A stretch of DNA of 64,000 nucleotides from Inediibacterium massiliense. GTDB taxonomy: Bacteria > Bacillota > Clostridia > Peptostreptococcales > Thermotaleaceae. The DNA lies in the NCBI RefSeq assembly GCF_001282725.1, contig NZ_LN876587.1:1573343-1637342 (forward strand), written 5' to 3'. Under the pieces are notes generated by a model. It was not told the origin of the DNA and did not search any database. It saw nothing but the letters and a program-made list of their open reading frames with translations. This document shows, in pieces, positions 28,016 to 37,461 of the stretch (position 1 is the first letter of the stretch; the number at the start of each line of letters is the position of its first letter). Position numbers and translations under genes: made by a program.

Positions 28016-29014
28016 TTATCTAATTAAAAATGGTTCATATTGTATTTCTCCCATCAAAGCTTTACTTAGTAATCTAGCTTGTAAATGAAAACATTCCTGA
28101 TAATTTGTTTTATATTTAAAAATTGGGTGATATATTTGATCATATTTTTTTCTTTCATATGCTTCTAAGTATTTTTTTATTGCTTTTTTAGTCATTTTTA
28201 CTTGCCCCAATACTTCTTCAAAATCATCTTTCTTAATTATTTTATTATTTATAATGCTTAGAACCAATCTATCCACAAATAATGCTCTAAATTCTTCCAT
28301 CAAGTCTAATGCTAATGATGCTCTTCCATATCTCAATCTATGTAAAAAACCTATGTACGGATCAAGTCCTATAGTTGAAACTGCCGATGACATTTCATTC
28401 GCCAATAATACATATCCAAAACTTAACATTGCATTTACAGGATCTTTAGGTGGTCTTTTAGTACGTTTATCAAAACTAAAGTCTGCTTTTATCATCTCAG
28501 AAAAAACTGAAAAATAAACACTTGCAGCTCTTCCTTCTATTCCTCTTAAGGAATCTATATTTGTTTGTTTTTCTGATTGATTTTCTAATCTTTTTAGCTC
28601 TTCTATAGCATCATCTAATCTTTTGCTTTTATTATTTCCTCTATTAGCTTTCATTAACACAGTTCTACTATTTTTTATTTTTCCTATAATAAATTGTTTA
28701 GCAAGTTGCAATGACTTTTCATTTTTATCATTATGTGTTTCATATTGCTTTAATCTTACTATTACATTCTTTGAAGCTTCTGGATCTATTCGAGATATAA
28801 ACTTACCTCTAGAAGTTAAATAACATAAGGTTATTTTATTTTTTGCTAGCATGTTTATTGTGGATGCTGTTACTGTCACTTCTCCAAACAATACAATTTG
28901 CTTTATTTTAAATATAGGTATTTGAATTAACTTTTCTTTACCTTTATATAATTTTATTTGTTCATCCTCTTTTCTCAAGGTAGTATATTGCTCAGTTACA
29001 TAAAGCGTGCTCAT
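28016..29014 (-). CDS. cas1: CRISPR integrase Cas1
   Basis: Metal-dependent integrase that inserts spacers at the leader end. From ATG 29014 it is 332 residues. The N-terminal beta domain includes STLYVTEQYTTLRKEDEQI; the helical domain holds the three metal ligands: Glu in LRGIEGRAASVYF, His in YIGFLHRLRYGR and the acidic group in ALDLMEEFR. The frame opens at 29062, but AGAGGTGAT fits ATG 29014, five bases after the cas4 stop. Together with cas2 and cas4 it forms a full adaptation module. Confidence 0.96.
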   Translation of the reverse strand: MSTLYVTEQYTTLRKEDEQIKLYKGKEKLIQIPIFKIKQIVLFGEVTVTASTINMLAKNKITLCYLTSRGKFISRIDPEASKNVIVRLKQYETHNDKNEKSLQLAKQFIIGKIKNSRTVLMKANRGNNKSKRLDDAIEELKRLENQSEKQTNIDSLRGIEGRAASVYFSVFSEMIKADFSFDKRTKRPPKDPVNAMLSFGYVLLANEMSSAVSTIGLDPYIGFLHRLRYGRASLALDLMEEFRALFVDRLVLSIINNKIIKKDDFEEVLGQVKMTKKAIKKYLEAYERKKYDQIYHPIFKYKTNYQECFHLQARLLSKALMGEIQYEPFLIR

Positions 29015-29019
29015 TTCTA

Positions 29020-29625
29020 TCACCTCTTCTTCTTTAGTAGTTCTACTTCCATCGGTAAACAAATTTTGTTTATACTACAATATTTGCATCTATTATCGTT
29101 AACTCCTTCTGGTATATACATACTTATATACAACTCTTTTATATCATTGATCGTTTTAATAATGTGCTGTTTTATCTGATTACTTATTCTAACTTCTACT
29201 CTTTCTTTTGATCCTACATAATATATATATCCTTTGTGTATAGGTTTTTTTAACTTTTCCTCTAATACCATGGCTTGAAGTGCTAGTTGATATTTATCAT
29301 TTTTCCATATACCCTTTTTCCCTTTTTTGTATTCTACTGGATATATTTCATCCTCATATTGCTCCACAGTATCTACTTTTACTACAACTCCTAAATTTTC
29401 TGATATGATCTTAACACTTTTATATATTGTTTTTCCTCTTCTTTCCTCCTCCCCAAATTCATCTACATTTTCATGTACTTGATCTCCTAATATGGTATGT
29501 ACATTACTTTCAAATTCTTGTTGAACATATTCATAATAGCACCGTCTTGGACAGTATAGATAAGTATTCACCGCACTTGCTTCAATATTAAAAGAATCCT
29601 TATCTACTTCTTCAACGCTATACAT
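29020..29625 (-). CDS. cas4: CRISPR-associated exonuclease Cas4
   Basis: 201-residue RecB-like nuclease with an iron-sulfur cluster; Cas4 trims prespacers and helps choose those with a correct PAM. The cluster cysteines are visible at both ends: YCPRRC near residue 25 and CKYCSINKIC near 180. The nuclease core has VVVKVDTVE and IYPVEYKKGKKG, the PD-(D/E)XK pattern. It overlaps the 3' end of cas6 by 22 bases, so translation is probably coupled. Confidence 0.94.
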   Translation of the reverse strand: MYSVEEVDKDSFNIEASAVNTYLYCPRRCYYEYVQQEFESNVHTILGDQVHENVDEFGEEERRGKTIYKSVKIISENLGVVVKVDTVEQYEDEIYPVEYKKGKKGIWKNDKYQLALQAMVLEEKLKKPIHKGYIYYVGSKERVEVRISNQIKQHIIKTINDIKELYISMYIPEGVNDNRCKYCSINKICLPMEVELLKKKR

Positions 29626-30365
29626 TGCCCCATCCCCATTCCTGTTTTGTATCCTATACCTACATAAGATGCTACTGCAAATAGCTTTTCAAGATGATCT
29701 TGAATTTTTTTATTTGGATGCTTAATTCTTATATTTACATTCCCACAAAACCCTGTTATTGTAAATTTTCTATACTTCGCTATTTCAGTTTTTATATTAA
29801 AACCTTCAATAATTATATATTTTTCTAATTCATCAAATACTTGTATATCTTTTATTTCTGTTTTATAGGCATCACAATAACTTTTATTTAAATTGCTAAA
29901 AATTTTTTTAGGATCTGGTAATGGGTATTGGATAGGATTTACTCTAAATGTAGTAGGTGTTATAAATTTTAAAACCCCTCTTGTTATTTTTTCCTGTTGT
30001 AGCATGTCTTCTGATATAGTCTTACAATTTACTTCTTCAATCATCAAATATCCTTTTGCAAAAGGAATTTTATTATTTTTTTTGATAAATTCAAATAATC
30101 CTGAGTATATCTCATTTGTCAAAAGTGATATATTTACTTTTAACAAAGTATTTTTTTCAAAATACTTTACATGACTTTGGGTATCACACAATATAGGTGA
30201 TATAGAAAAAGACTGCTTTTTGCCTTGATCATGATACTTATCAGCTATTTCTTTATCATATTGCTTTAAAATATCAAAAAAAATACCATGCCATATTCTT
30301 GCATTATCTATAGTGTTTATAATTTTTTCAGTATTTCTAAAATAAATCGTCCAATATGTTAACAT
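29604..30365 (-). CDS. cas6: CRISPR RNA endonuclease Cas6
   Basis: 253-residue RAMP protein that cuts the pre-crRNA in each repeat, leaving the GAAAC-ended 5' handle. The C-terminal glycine-rich loop GIGYKTGMGMGQCIALKK is the family hallmark. A His near the N-terminus (ARIWHGIFFDIL) is a candidate catalytic or RNA-binding residue. GGAGGAAG precedes the ATG, 20 bases after the cas3' stop. Confidence 0.92.
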   Translation of the reverse strand: MLTYWTIYFRNTEKIINTIDNARIWHGIFFDILKQYDKEIADKYHDQGKKQSFSISPILCDTQSHVKYFEKNTLLKVNISLLTNEIYSGLFEFIKKNNKIPFAKGYLMIEEVNCKTISEDMLQQEKITRGVLKFITPTTFRVNPIQYPLPDPKKIFSNLNKSYCDAYKTEIKDIQVFDELEKYIIIEGFNIKTEIAKYRKFTITGFCGNVNIRIKHPNKKIQDHLEKLFAVASYVGIGYKTGMGMGQCIALKK

Positions 30366-30385
30366 TTCTTCCTCCCTGTTTAATC

Positions 30386-32737
30386 TTAAAATATAAAAAT
30401 TTCCTCTACATCTGGATTATCTTTCATTTTTTTTACCGCTGAATCTATAATTAAGCTATTCGTACCTGTAATGATCAAATATTCTCTCTCATTTTCTTCA
30501 AACTGTATATTTAGTTTTTGAAAATAAATAGGTTGATTTTTAAGCATTGATTTTATTCTATATTCTTCTTTTGATGCTTTAGGCATTGTAAATACAGGTA
30601 TATATTGTTCTTGAAATGCCTTAGCTATTTTTTCTGGAAAATAAACTCTTTCTTTCCCTATTTTTGTATACTCATAACCTACTAAATATAGATTAGTTAC
30701 TGCCTCTACAGTATTTGCATACTTGTTTTCAAATTGAGTATGATTACCTTTAAAATTAAATTCCCAACTGATTTCAATAGGCTTTTCTCTTATTTTATTG
30801 ATTATGATAAAGGTATCTATTTGATCTAATCTATTGATATTAATTCGTTCTTCACTTATTTTAACATTGGACAAATTCTCCCATTCCCGTTTACTATCAC
30901 ACCAATAGATTTCATAATACCTCATTAAATGAAAAATATCATATATAAATATTTGATTTTGCTGTCCAAACTTATAATACTTATCAAATACAAGAGCAGG
31001 CTTACTAATATCTGTTCCTCTAAAATTTATAAGCGCACTGATTTTGCATATTTCTCCTTTAATGTAACGAATAATTTCCTCTTCATAATATTGCTTTAAC
31101 TGTTTGATTTCATCTTCTGAAAAATCTTGAAGTATGTCTTGTTCTATAACCTCTTCTCTACCTTGTTCCTTTCTATAACTTTTTAAAAACTGTACAAACA
31201 AATAATCATCGGTATATTGAATATATTCTTTTTTATCTGAACTTTGATTGTAATCTCTTATAAATTTACATTGCTTTTTATAATTTCTAATTTTATTTCT
31301 AAAATACTTAAAGCTATAATTACTTTTAGGTGCAAATACTTTAACAGCTTTATCAAATAATTCTTCCACAATATTTCTCAAATCATAAGGCATTTTACTA
31401 TATATATCGCTCATAGGAAAGCAAAGTTCTACAATACTACAACTCTCTATATAGTTTTTCATAATATTTCTTTGTGGCATAATTTCACTTATTATATCTT
31501 TTAACCGTTCTCTATTAATTTCTTCTGGATACTCCTTTAACTTCTCATAACACCTATCATTAACACATAATATAACCGTACTTTCTTCATCCTGTATACT
31601 TTTACCTAATACCCGTCCTGCTCTACCTATTCTTTGTAATGCTTGATCACTAGTAATAGCTTCTGTTATTACATCATCTATGTTTTGTTTCTTCTTACCT
31701 TCCTTTTTAAAATTGTATCCTATATCTACTGTTGGCGTTGCTAAGATCAACGAACAATTTACAGCTTGTTTTCTTTCTTCTGAATTTATTGCCCCTGTTA
31801 TAACTCCTATTTTTTCTTTTGATATTTTTATATTCAATAACTCTTGTTTTAATTTGTTTATTTTATATATAGATTGACTAATTACTACACTATCTCTCTC
31901 AAAATTTGAATTTGAATAGTTTTCTACTACTACATCCTCTAATTCTCTATTTGTAATAAGTAATTTCATAGAAGAAAGAGTTTTAATCTTATCATATTTT
32001 TCACTTTCTTTGTCTTCATTTTCTGGGGATACAATTATATAGTCTATACCTCCTCTTTTCAAATATTCTTCTATTAAATCATCTGGAGTTGCTGTTAAAA
32101 TGCATATTTTTCTTCCATTTTCAAAGTAATTAAATTCCTTAGAGAGTATTATAAAAAATAAAAAATTTGCTAATTGCTTCGCATCATAATAATGAAATTC
32201 ATCCACAATTATATAATTGTAATTTTTAATAATTATTTCTAATAAATTTGTTTTATCTAAAAATCCATACAATGAATAAAAACAATAATAAAATATATCT
32301 GGATTCACCACTACTACAGAAGGTCTTTTGCCTGCATAATCTATCATTTGTATTCCTAATTCTTTTCTAAATTCTAAAGGATTTCTTAATAACTCATATA
32401 AAGTTGTACCTTTTCTATGATTATTTCTTATTTTTTCAATAACTGTGGCATCAATTTTTATGACTATATGCTTTAAATCATTTTTTTCTACAAACTCCTT
32501 TATATCCTCTGCATGTTGTTTTAATAATTCATTGGTAGGTGCTATAAACAATACGTTATTATTAGGATTTTCTTTTAGATATAATAAAGAAGCTCTAGTT
32601 TTTCCTGCACCTGTAGGATATGTATTAAATACAACCGAATGTTGCTTTAATTCATCTAATGTTCTTTTTTGATGATAAAGATAAGGACTAGAGGGAGCTT
32701 TTTTTAAAAACTCTCCCTCTACTTTAAAGCACTTCAT
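30386..32737 (-). CDS. cas3: Type I-D Cas3' helicase
   Basis: Superfamily 2 helicase that unwinds target DNA after Cascade binding; about 783 residues from the ATG at 32737. Motif I is YPTGAGKT (residues 40-47), motif II VDEFHYYD, motif III LTATPDD, and motif VI QRIGRAGRVLG. There is no HD nuclease domain; in type I-D that domain is part of Cas10d. The open frame begins at 32764, but AGGAGGGATTGT points to ATG 32737. This ATG overlaps the csc1 stop as ATGA, indicating coupled translation. Confidence 0.94.
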   Translation of the reverse strand: MKCFKVEGEFLKKAPSSPYLYHQKRTLDELKQHSVVFNTYPTGAGKTRASLLYLKENPNNNVLFIAPTNELLKQHAEDIKEFVEKNDLKHIVIKIDATVIEKIRNNHRKGTTLYELLRNPLEFRKELGIQMIDYAGKRPSVVVVNPDIFYYCFYSLYGFLDKTNLLEIIIKNYNYIIVDEFHYYDAKQLANFLFFIILSKEFNYFENGRKICILTATPDDLIEEYLKRGGIDYIIVSPENEDKESEKYDKIKTLSSMKLLITNRELEDVVVENYSNSNFERDSVVISQSIYKINKLKQELLNIKISKEKIGVITGAINSEERKQAVNCSLILATPTVDIGYNFKKEGKKKQNIDDVITEAITSDQALQRIGRAGRVLGKSIQDEESTVILCVNDRCYEKLKEYPEEINRERLKDIISEIMPQRNIMKNYIESCSIVELCFPMSDIYSKMPYDLRNIVEELFDKAVKVFAPKSNYSFKYFRNKIRNYKKQCKFIRDYNQSSDKKEYIQYTDDYLFVQFLKSYRKEQGREEVIEQDILQDFSEDEIKQLKQYYEEEIIRYIKGEICKISALINFRGTDISKPALVFDKYYKFGQQNQIFIYDIFHLMRYYEIYWCDSKREWENLSNVKISEERININRLDQIDTFIIINKIREKPIEISWEFNFKGNHTQFENKYANTVEAVTNLYLVGYEYTKIGKERVYFPEKIAKAFQEQYIPVFTMPKASKEEYRIKSMLKNQPIYFQKLNIQFEENEREYLIITGTNSLIIDSAVKKMKDNPDVEEIFIF

Positions 32738-33393
32738 ACAATCCCTCCTAACACAACACTGCATGGATAATAAATAACCCCTTCACTTGTACTTATTTGA
32801 TACATTTTTCCTTTTCCATGCAATTTTTTAAATAATGGCACTGGATGAACATTTATCATTCTAAAACTTATAAGCTCAAAATCTTCTTGTAAATCAACTG
32901 AATTTACTAATCCATAACATTCTTTTTGATCTTCTATAACTTTATATGAGCATTCTTCATAGGTTACCTTTACCTTCCCCATGAACTTTCCTAGACGTAT
33001 ATATGAAATCTTTTTTATATCATTTTTGCAAAAGATTAGTCCCTCAGCTTTATTTCCACTAGACAGAGCTTTTATTCTCCCCATCTGAGGATAATTTTGT
33101 AATGCTCTTTCCATTTTGTGATAGTATGTATCGCTCAACCCATTGAATGTAAATATAATGTACTTAGGATCATTAATAATGGCTGGTGTGATATATATTC
33201 CCTCATTATTAAGTTTTTTAAAATCTTCTTGATAGCTTACTTTTGTTTGATTATACCTTGCATTGCACCATCCCATGGCATAAATAAGTGCATAATTCCC
33301 TATAAGCGGCTTTGTCATAAATAAAGTATCTATTTCTTGGCTTGAAAAAAATACTTCTTCCATGAATTCTAATGTATACTTGTATACCTTCAT
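32734..33393 (-). CDS. csc1: Type I-D Cascade subunit Cas5 (Csc1)
   Basis: 219-residue RAMP protein. In type I-D, Csc1 caps the 5' end of the crRNA in the effector. Features: a first strand MKVYKYTLEFMEEVFFSS, then PLIGNYALIYAMGWCN typical of Csc1, and a C-terminal SFRMINVHPVPLFKKLHGKGKM region. It starts 4 bases after csc2 ends and overlaps the cas3' start by 4 bases. Position between csc2 and cas3' supports the assignment. Confidence 0.9.
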   Translation of the reverse strand: MKVYKYTLEFMEEVFFSSQEIDTLFMTKPLIGNYALIYAMGWCNARYNQTKVSYQEDFKKLNNEGIYITPAIINDPKYIIFTFNGLSDTYYHKMERALQNYPQMGRIKALSSGNKAEGLIFCKNDIKKISYIRLGKFMGKVKVTYEECSYKVIEDQKECYGLVNSVDLQEDFELISFRMINVHPVPLFKKLHGKGKMYQISTSEGVIYYPCSVVLGGIV

Positions 33394-33396
33394 TTT

Positions 33397-34371
33397 CTAT
33401 ACTCCATACTGACTAGATTGTTCTTTAAATAATTCTGCCGCTTTTTCGTTTTCTTTTTCATTAGCAAATAATTTTTTCACATAATTTATAAGTCCATCTA
33501 ATTGCTCATTACTAAGCTCTGAAATTTCTCCACATACTTCATTTTTTAAACTATCAAAAGAATCTTTTGTATAATCTATACATTTTTTAAAATCAAGAGG
33601 ATGTTCTACTAATTCAGCTTTTTTAAATTGATCATATACACTTTGAACTAACTCTAAGTTAGAAAACATCTCGCAATCAGAAAAAGCAATTTTAAGTATA
33701 TGATTTTTTACTTTCCCCATCCTACTTGATATAGCACCGTATCTTTTGCTTCTTAAAATGTTCGCTATCCCATATATAAATTCTATAACAGTTACATCTT
33801 TAAATGTAACCATATCTAAAAAAAGTGTTCCTGGTTTTATATATTCATCCTCATTAATAGAAGAGGATGCTTTACCATTTTCATCTCGCATAGTTCCATT
33901 ATCAAATAATGCATTAAATGTTTTTACACCCACTACATCATTAAATGGCAATATAGAAAAACTATTGTCAGAAATAACCCTTGCCTTTTGTGCTCCTCCA
34001 TCACCTACTGCATATCCATAAAGCATACAATCTAAACATTTTCCACACGGAGTATTTTTATTTAATGCACAAATTTCTTTTTTACTTGTAGTAAACAATA
34101 AATCATTGGCTCTTAAATACTCTCTTCCTATTCTTCTTTCTACAGCAATTTGCTTTCTTTTACTAATCACAACCCTAGATACAACCTCACTATTCTCAAT
34201 TCCTGCTCTTGTTCGCTCTTTATTTAACCCTTCTCCAGATCCTTCTGTTCTAAATATAGTTTCTGATTGAATTTCTCTTAGTACTCCTACAGTTATATAC
34301 TTTCCTTCTGGAAAATTTGAATATTTTTCTTGAAACTTATCTTTTAATTCTTCTATAATGTTTTTACTCAT
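33397..34371 (-). CDS. csc2: Type I-D Cascade backbone Cas7 (Csc2)
   Basis: 324-residue RAMP protein that polymerises along the crRNA spacer. Csc2 marks: ITVGVLREIQSETIFRTEG, a zinc-finger-like CGKCLDCMLYGYAVG insert with cysteines near residue 110, and SILPFNDVVGVKTFNALFD. It follows cas10d by 13 bases with GGAGGAAT before the ATG. Identification as Csc2, with Csc1 and a Cas10d carrying HD motifs, defines the locus as type I-D. Confidence 0.93.
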   Translation of the reverse strand: MSKNIIEELKDKFQEKYSNFPEGKYITVGVLREIQSETIFRTEGSGEGLNKERTRAGIENSEVVSRVVISKRKQIAVERRIGREYLRANDLLFTTSKKEICALNKNTPCGKCLDCMLYGYAVGDGGAQKARVISDNSFSILPFNDVVGVKTFNALFDNGTMRDENGKASSSINEDEYIKPGTLFLDMVTFKDVTVIEFIYGIANILRSKRYGAISSRMGKVKNHILKIAFSDCEMFSNLELVQSVYDQFKKAELVEHPLDFKKCIDYTKDSFDSLKNEVCGEISELSNEQLDGLINYVKKLFANEKENEKAAELFKEQSSQYGV

Positions 34372-34384
34372 TTTTTATTCCTCC

Positions 34385-34771
34385 CTAATTTTCTTTTTTC
34401 ATTTCTACTCTAAAGTAATAGCTATATGCTGATAAAATATTTTTCTTTTCATCTTCTAAATGAAATACTTTACCCTTTAACCCTTTCTTAAATATTTCAT
34501 CTATAAACATATCTACAAAAGTTTCTATTGATGCAATTTTTGTTTTTCCATAATATTTATCATTTGTTCTTTCGAAATATTTTTGAATTTCTCTTTTCCC
34601 TATAGCCCTTATATCATCTTCTGTATATATATCTTTATTCCATCTACAGATACTGTCTATGATAATATTTAGTGGCTTATTGATAGCATTATCTTTTAAA
34701 TTTCCTCCGTTTATCCCACCTCTTATGTAATACTTTTGAGCAAACTTTGCTAACTCTTTTATATCCGACAC
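34385..34771 (-). CDS. cas11d: Predicted internal start in cas10d: Cas11d small subunit
   Basis: Inside cas10d a perfect Shine-Dalgarno AAAGGAGG (34783-34790) lies 11 bases before an in-frame GTG (34769-34771). Initiation there would yield the last 128 residues of Cas10d (VSDIKELAKFAQKYY to the end), a helical segment. In other type I-D systems the small subunit Cas11d is known to be made from an internal start in cas10d; the size and location agree. Seen: ribosome site and frame. Inferred: actual initiation and function. Confidence 0.65.
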   Translation of the reverse strand: MSDIKELAKFAQKYYIRGGINGGNLKDNAINKPLNIIIDSICRWNKDIYTEDDIRAIGKREIQKYFERTNDKYYGKTKIASIETFVDMFIDEIFKKGLKGKVFHLEDEKKNILSAYSYYFRVEMKKEN

Positions 34772-37321
34772 TAGATTTTCATCCTCCTTTACATAATTCA
34801 TAATCTTATCCATAAAATCATTAATCTCTATGATTTTACTTATTAGCTTTTTATCATCACTTTTTAACTTCTTGTAAACACAATATATGAAACTTAATTT
34901 GCTATTATTTAAAGCTATTAAACTTTTACAAATAAATTCTAATATTTGTCCTTGTTTACCTGTTTTTACTACTTCTTTTGTAATACCAAATAAATTGGTA
35001 AATAACTCTGCTGTTTCAAAACATTCTTCTTTTGTCCATTCCTTTTCAAACAAATTTTTGAATATAACAGGAACATCCTCTAAATAAATTTCTTGCATTT
35101 CATTTTTATTTAGAATTGCAATAGGAAATTCTGTCAATATAATCTTAGAATCAAAATAAATACTCATAACAAGTGCATATAGTAATGATACTATCCAATT
35201 TTCCATATTATTTTGATCTTTAAGAAAATGGACAGGAAAAATAAAATAGTTTGCTATGACTTCATCATAGTCAGGTATAGCTACACCATTTACTTTAGCT
35301 TTTGTAAATAATGGTTTAATAAATTTTATATTTTTATTAGCACATGAAACAAATGTTTTGTATTCATTAAAGTATAGTGACTTAATATCTTTTTGCCTAA
35401 ATTCTCTAAGTTTCGTTCTAAATGCTTGTATATAAGATTTTGTATGAAAGCTTTTAGGAAGTATACTTATATATTTCCTACTTACTTCTACATTAGATAT
35501 ATAGGTTACCTTATGCAATAAATACTCTACCTTACATATAGGGCATATATTTCTTTTAGGTTCTCTTTCCCCAGCGTAAATCTTGTTCGAAAAGTTTTGA
35601 ATCTTTAATTTGTATGGAATATCTACTGCCATCCATTTCTCTGTTGGATAACTACTACTACATAAACAACATAGCTTCCTATTTTTATTAGAATATTGAT
35701 CTAATATTTCACATTTATTATAGGTTTGTTTTCTTTCATTGGATAACAATAATTGATCATCTATATATTCCTTTAAATAATCCCACATATTTTTTTGTTT
35801 GATATCTTTATTATTTTGTTGTTCAGTATATTTTTTTTCTGAATACTCAATCATCTGCCTAATCAATACTTCTTGTTGATCGCCATACTCTTTGTATAAT
35901 AACTGACCTAAAATATAAGGTCTTTCATATACTTTATCAAATAAATCTAAATATGCCTTCAAGCCTTCATTTATCTTCAAAAAAGTATACATTTCATCCC
36001 ATGCTTTATTAGCATTGTTTCCCCATATATGCATTTTAATAAATGTATAAAATCCTCTTAAAAATTCCGAAAATCTTAACATATCTTCATTAGGCTCAAT
36101 AAGATATGTTCCCTTTTCATATCTTTCTAATGCTTCCTTTGCCGAAATCTGTTCTTGTAAAATACTTACATTAGACTTTAATTCTTTTTTTAGTGCTCTT
36201 TCAGATTTACTATCTGTTTCTTGTCCTAACTTTTGAGTTAAACTCTTTATTTCTTTTTTTGCTTGTTCTAGTTTATCTCTGTCATGTTTTTGCTTTTGTT
36301 TTTCTACTATAGGGATAATTTTAGCATTCCTTTTGTTTACCTCTGTTAACTTTCCTTTTAAACTTCTATTTCTAATTTCATATATTATATCTTCTATGCT
36401 AGTCATTTCTAAGCATTTCTCATCTACTTTTATTCCTGATTGCACATTTTTTATATAATCTTTATAGTCCTTATAAATTTTACTTTTAACTGATTCTACA
36501 CATCTTGATGCTATCTCATTTCTGTTTACTATCTTATTTTTTTCATCTATGTCTTCTCGTAAATATACCACCCCTTCTTTATACCATATGATAGGAATAT
36601 ATCTTAATTCTATAAAGTATTGCACAATCGTATTATGGCAAATATTCGTTAAAATTCCTCTATCTTCACTAATCCTATGATATTCTAAAACATATTGCTT
36701 ACCAATATATTGTGCAGCTGCATTAATACAACTCAAAAACTGTCTTTTCTTCTCTACTTCATCTAGTGTTTTAGATAGATCAATTTTATCTACAGCCTGT
36801 ATCCAATATATAAGCATTTGTACACGATTCTCATCTAACGTAAAAGGATTTACATTACAAATCAACCCTTCTGAAAACGCATGCATTTTTTCTGAATGAT
36901 GTCCTATAATTGCTCGAATTTCTGGTATGTAATTTTTATACTCATTGAAAAATACTGATATATTCATTTTTTCACATTCATTAATTATGTTTTTGTATTG
37001 TTTGTCTTTATCTTTCTGTGAAATAATACTTAGATAAGATTTTCCTTCATGTTCTTCTAACTTATTAATGTCATGTATCGTTATAGCAGTCATTAATACT
37101 TTGAGCTCTATTTCGTTTAAATTAAATATTTTTTGTAATGAATCTGTTACACCAATCATATCCATAACGTGAGTATACAAGGTCTGTCCCTCTTTTAAAC
37201 TTCCATAATGTACAATCTCCTTATATTGCATTAAGTTTTTACTAGCTATCATTTCATAGTATTGTGCAGTAACACTTACTTCGTTTAAGTTTTCTAATGT
37301 GAACTTTAAAAATTCTTTCAT
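34385..37321 (-). CDS. cas10d: Type I-D large subunit Cas10d (Csc3) with HD nuclease
   Basis: 978-residue signature protein of type I-D; it is the large Cascade subunit and carries the nuclease that works with Cas3'. The HD domain is N-terminal: His51, H83-D84 in TAITIHDINK and H141-H142 in IIGHHSEKMH. A coiled region follows (about 340-400). A zinc ribbon has CCLC and CPIC pairs in the middle. A palm-like part contains FPVHFLKDQ and YFDSKIILTEFPI without a GGDD cyclase motif. The C-terminal helical part coincides with the predicted Cas11d. It begins the cas operon; GGTGAAAC precedes the ATG. Confidence 0.93.
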   Translation of the reverse strand: MKEFLKFTLENLNEVSVTAQYYEMIASKNLMQYKEIVHYGSLKEGQTLYTHVMDMIGVTDSLQKIFNLNEIELKVLMTAITIHDINKLEEHEGKSYLSIISQKDKDKQYKNIINECEKMNISVFFNEYKNYIPEIRAIIGHHSEKMHAFSEGLICNVNPFTLDENRVQMLIYWIQAVDKIDLSKTLDEVEKKRQFLSCINAAAQYIGKQYVLEYHRISEDRGILTNICHNTIVQYFIELRYIPIIWYKEGVVYLREDIDEKNKIVNRNEIASRCVESVKSKIYKDYKDYIKNVQSGIKVDEKCLEMTSIEDIIYEIRNRSLKGKLTEVNKRNAKIIPIVEKQKQKHDRDKLEQAKKEIKSLTQKLGQETDSKSERALKKELKSNVSILQEQISAKEALERYEKGTYLIEPNEDMLRFSEFLRGFYTFIKMHIWGNNANKAWDEMYTFLKINEGLKAYLDLFDKVYERPYILGQLLYKEYGDQQEVLIRQMIEYSEKKYTEQQNNKDIKQKNMWDYLKEYIDDQLLLSNERKQTYNKCEILDQYSNKNRKLCCLCSSSYPTEKWMAVDIPYKLKIQNFSNKIYAGEREPKRNICPICKVEYLLHKVTYISNVEVSRKYISILPKSFHTKSYIQAFRTKLREFRQKDIKSLYFNEYKTFVSCANKNIKFIKPLFTKAKVNGVAIPDYDEVIANYFIFPVHFLKDQNNMENWIVSLLYALVMSIYFDSKIILTEFPIAILNKNEMQEIYLEDVPVIFKNLFEKEWTKEECFETAELFTNLFGITKEVVKTGKQGQILEFICKSLIALNNSKLSFIYCVYKKLKSDDKKLISKIIEINDFMDKIMNYVKEDENLVSDIKELAKFAQKYYIRGGINGGNLKDNAINKPLNIIIDSICRWNKDIYTEDDIRAIGKREIQKYFERTNDKYYGKTKIASIETFVDMFIDEIFKKGLKGKVFHLEDEKKNILSAYSYYFRVEMKKEN

Positions 37322-37431
37322 TGTTTCACCTTTGATAATATCACCCCTTTTCCTATCTATTGTAATATATTTCCTTTTATATTCATGCTACTCCTATTAT
37401 CTAAATATTTCAATACAAAATACGTTTAACA

Positions 37432-37461
37432 AAAAATACGACATACAGTTGTCGTATTTTT
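37432..37461 (-). terminator. Terminator after WYL regulator gene
   Basis: AAAAATACGACA, 6-base loop and its complement with flanking A and T runs. It overlaps the regulator stop codon, so cas10d must start from its own promoter in the remaining 110 bases, where I see only AT-rich sequence with weak boxes. Confidence 0.8.
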
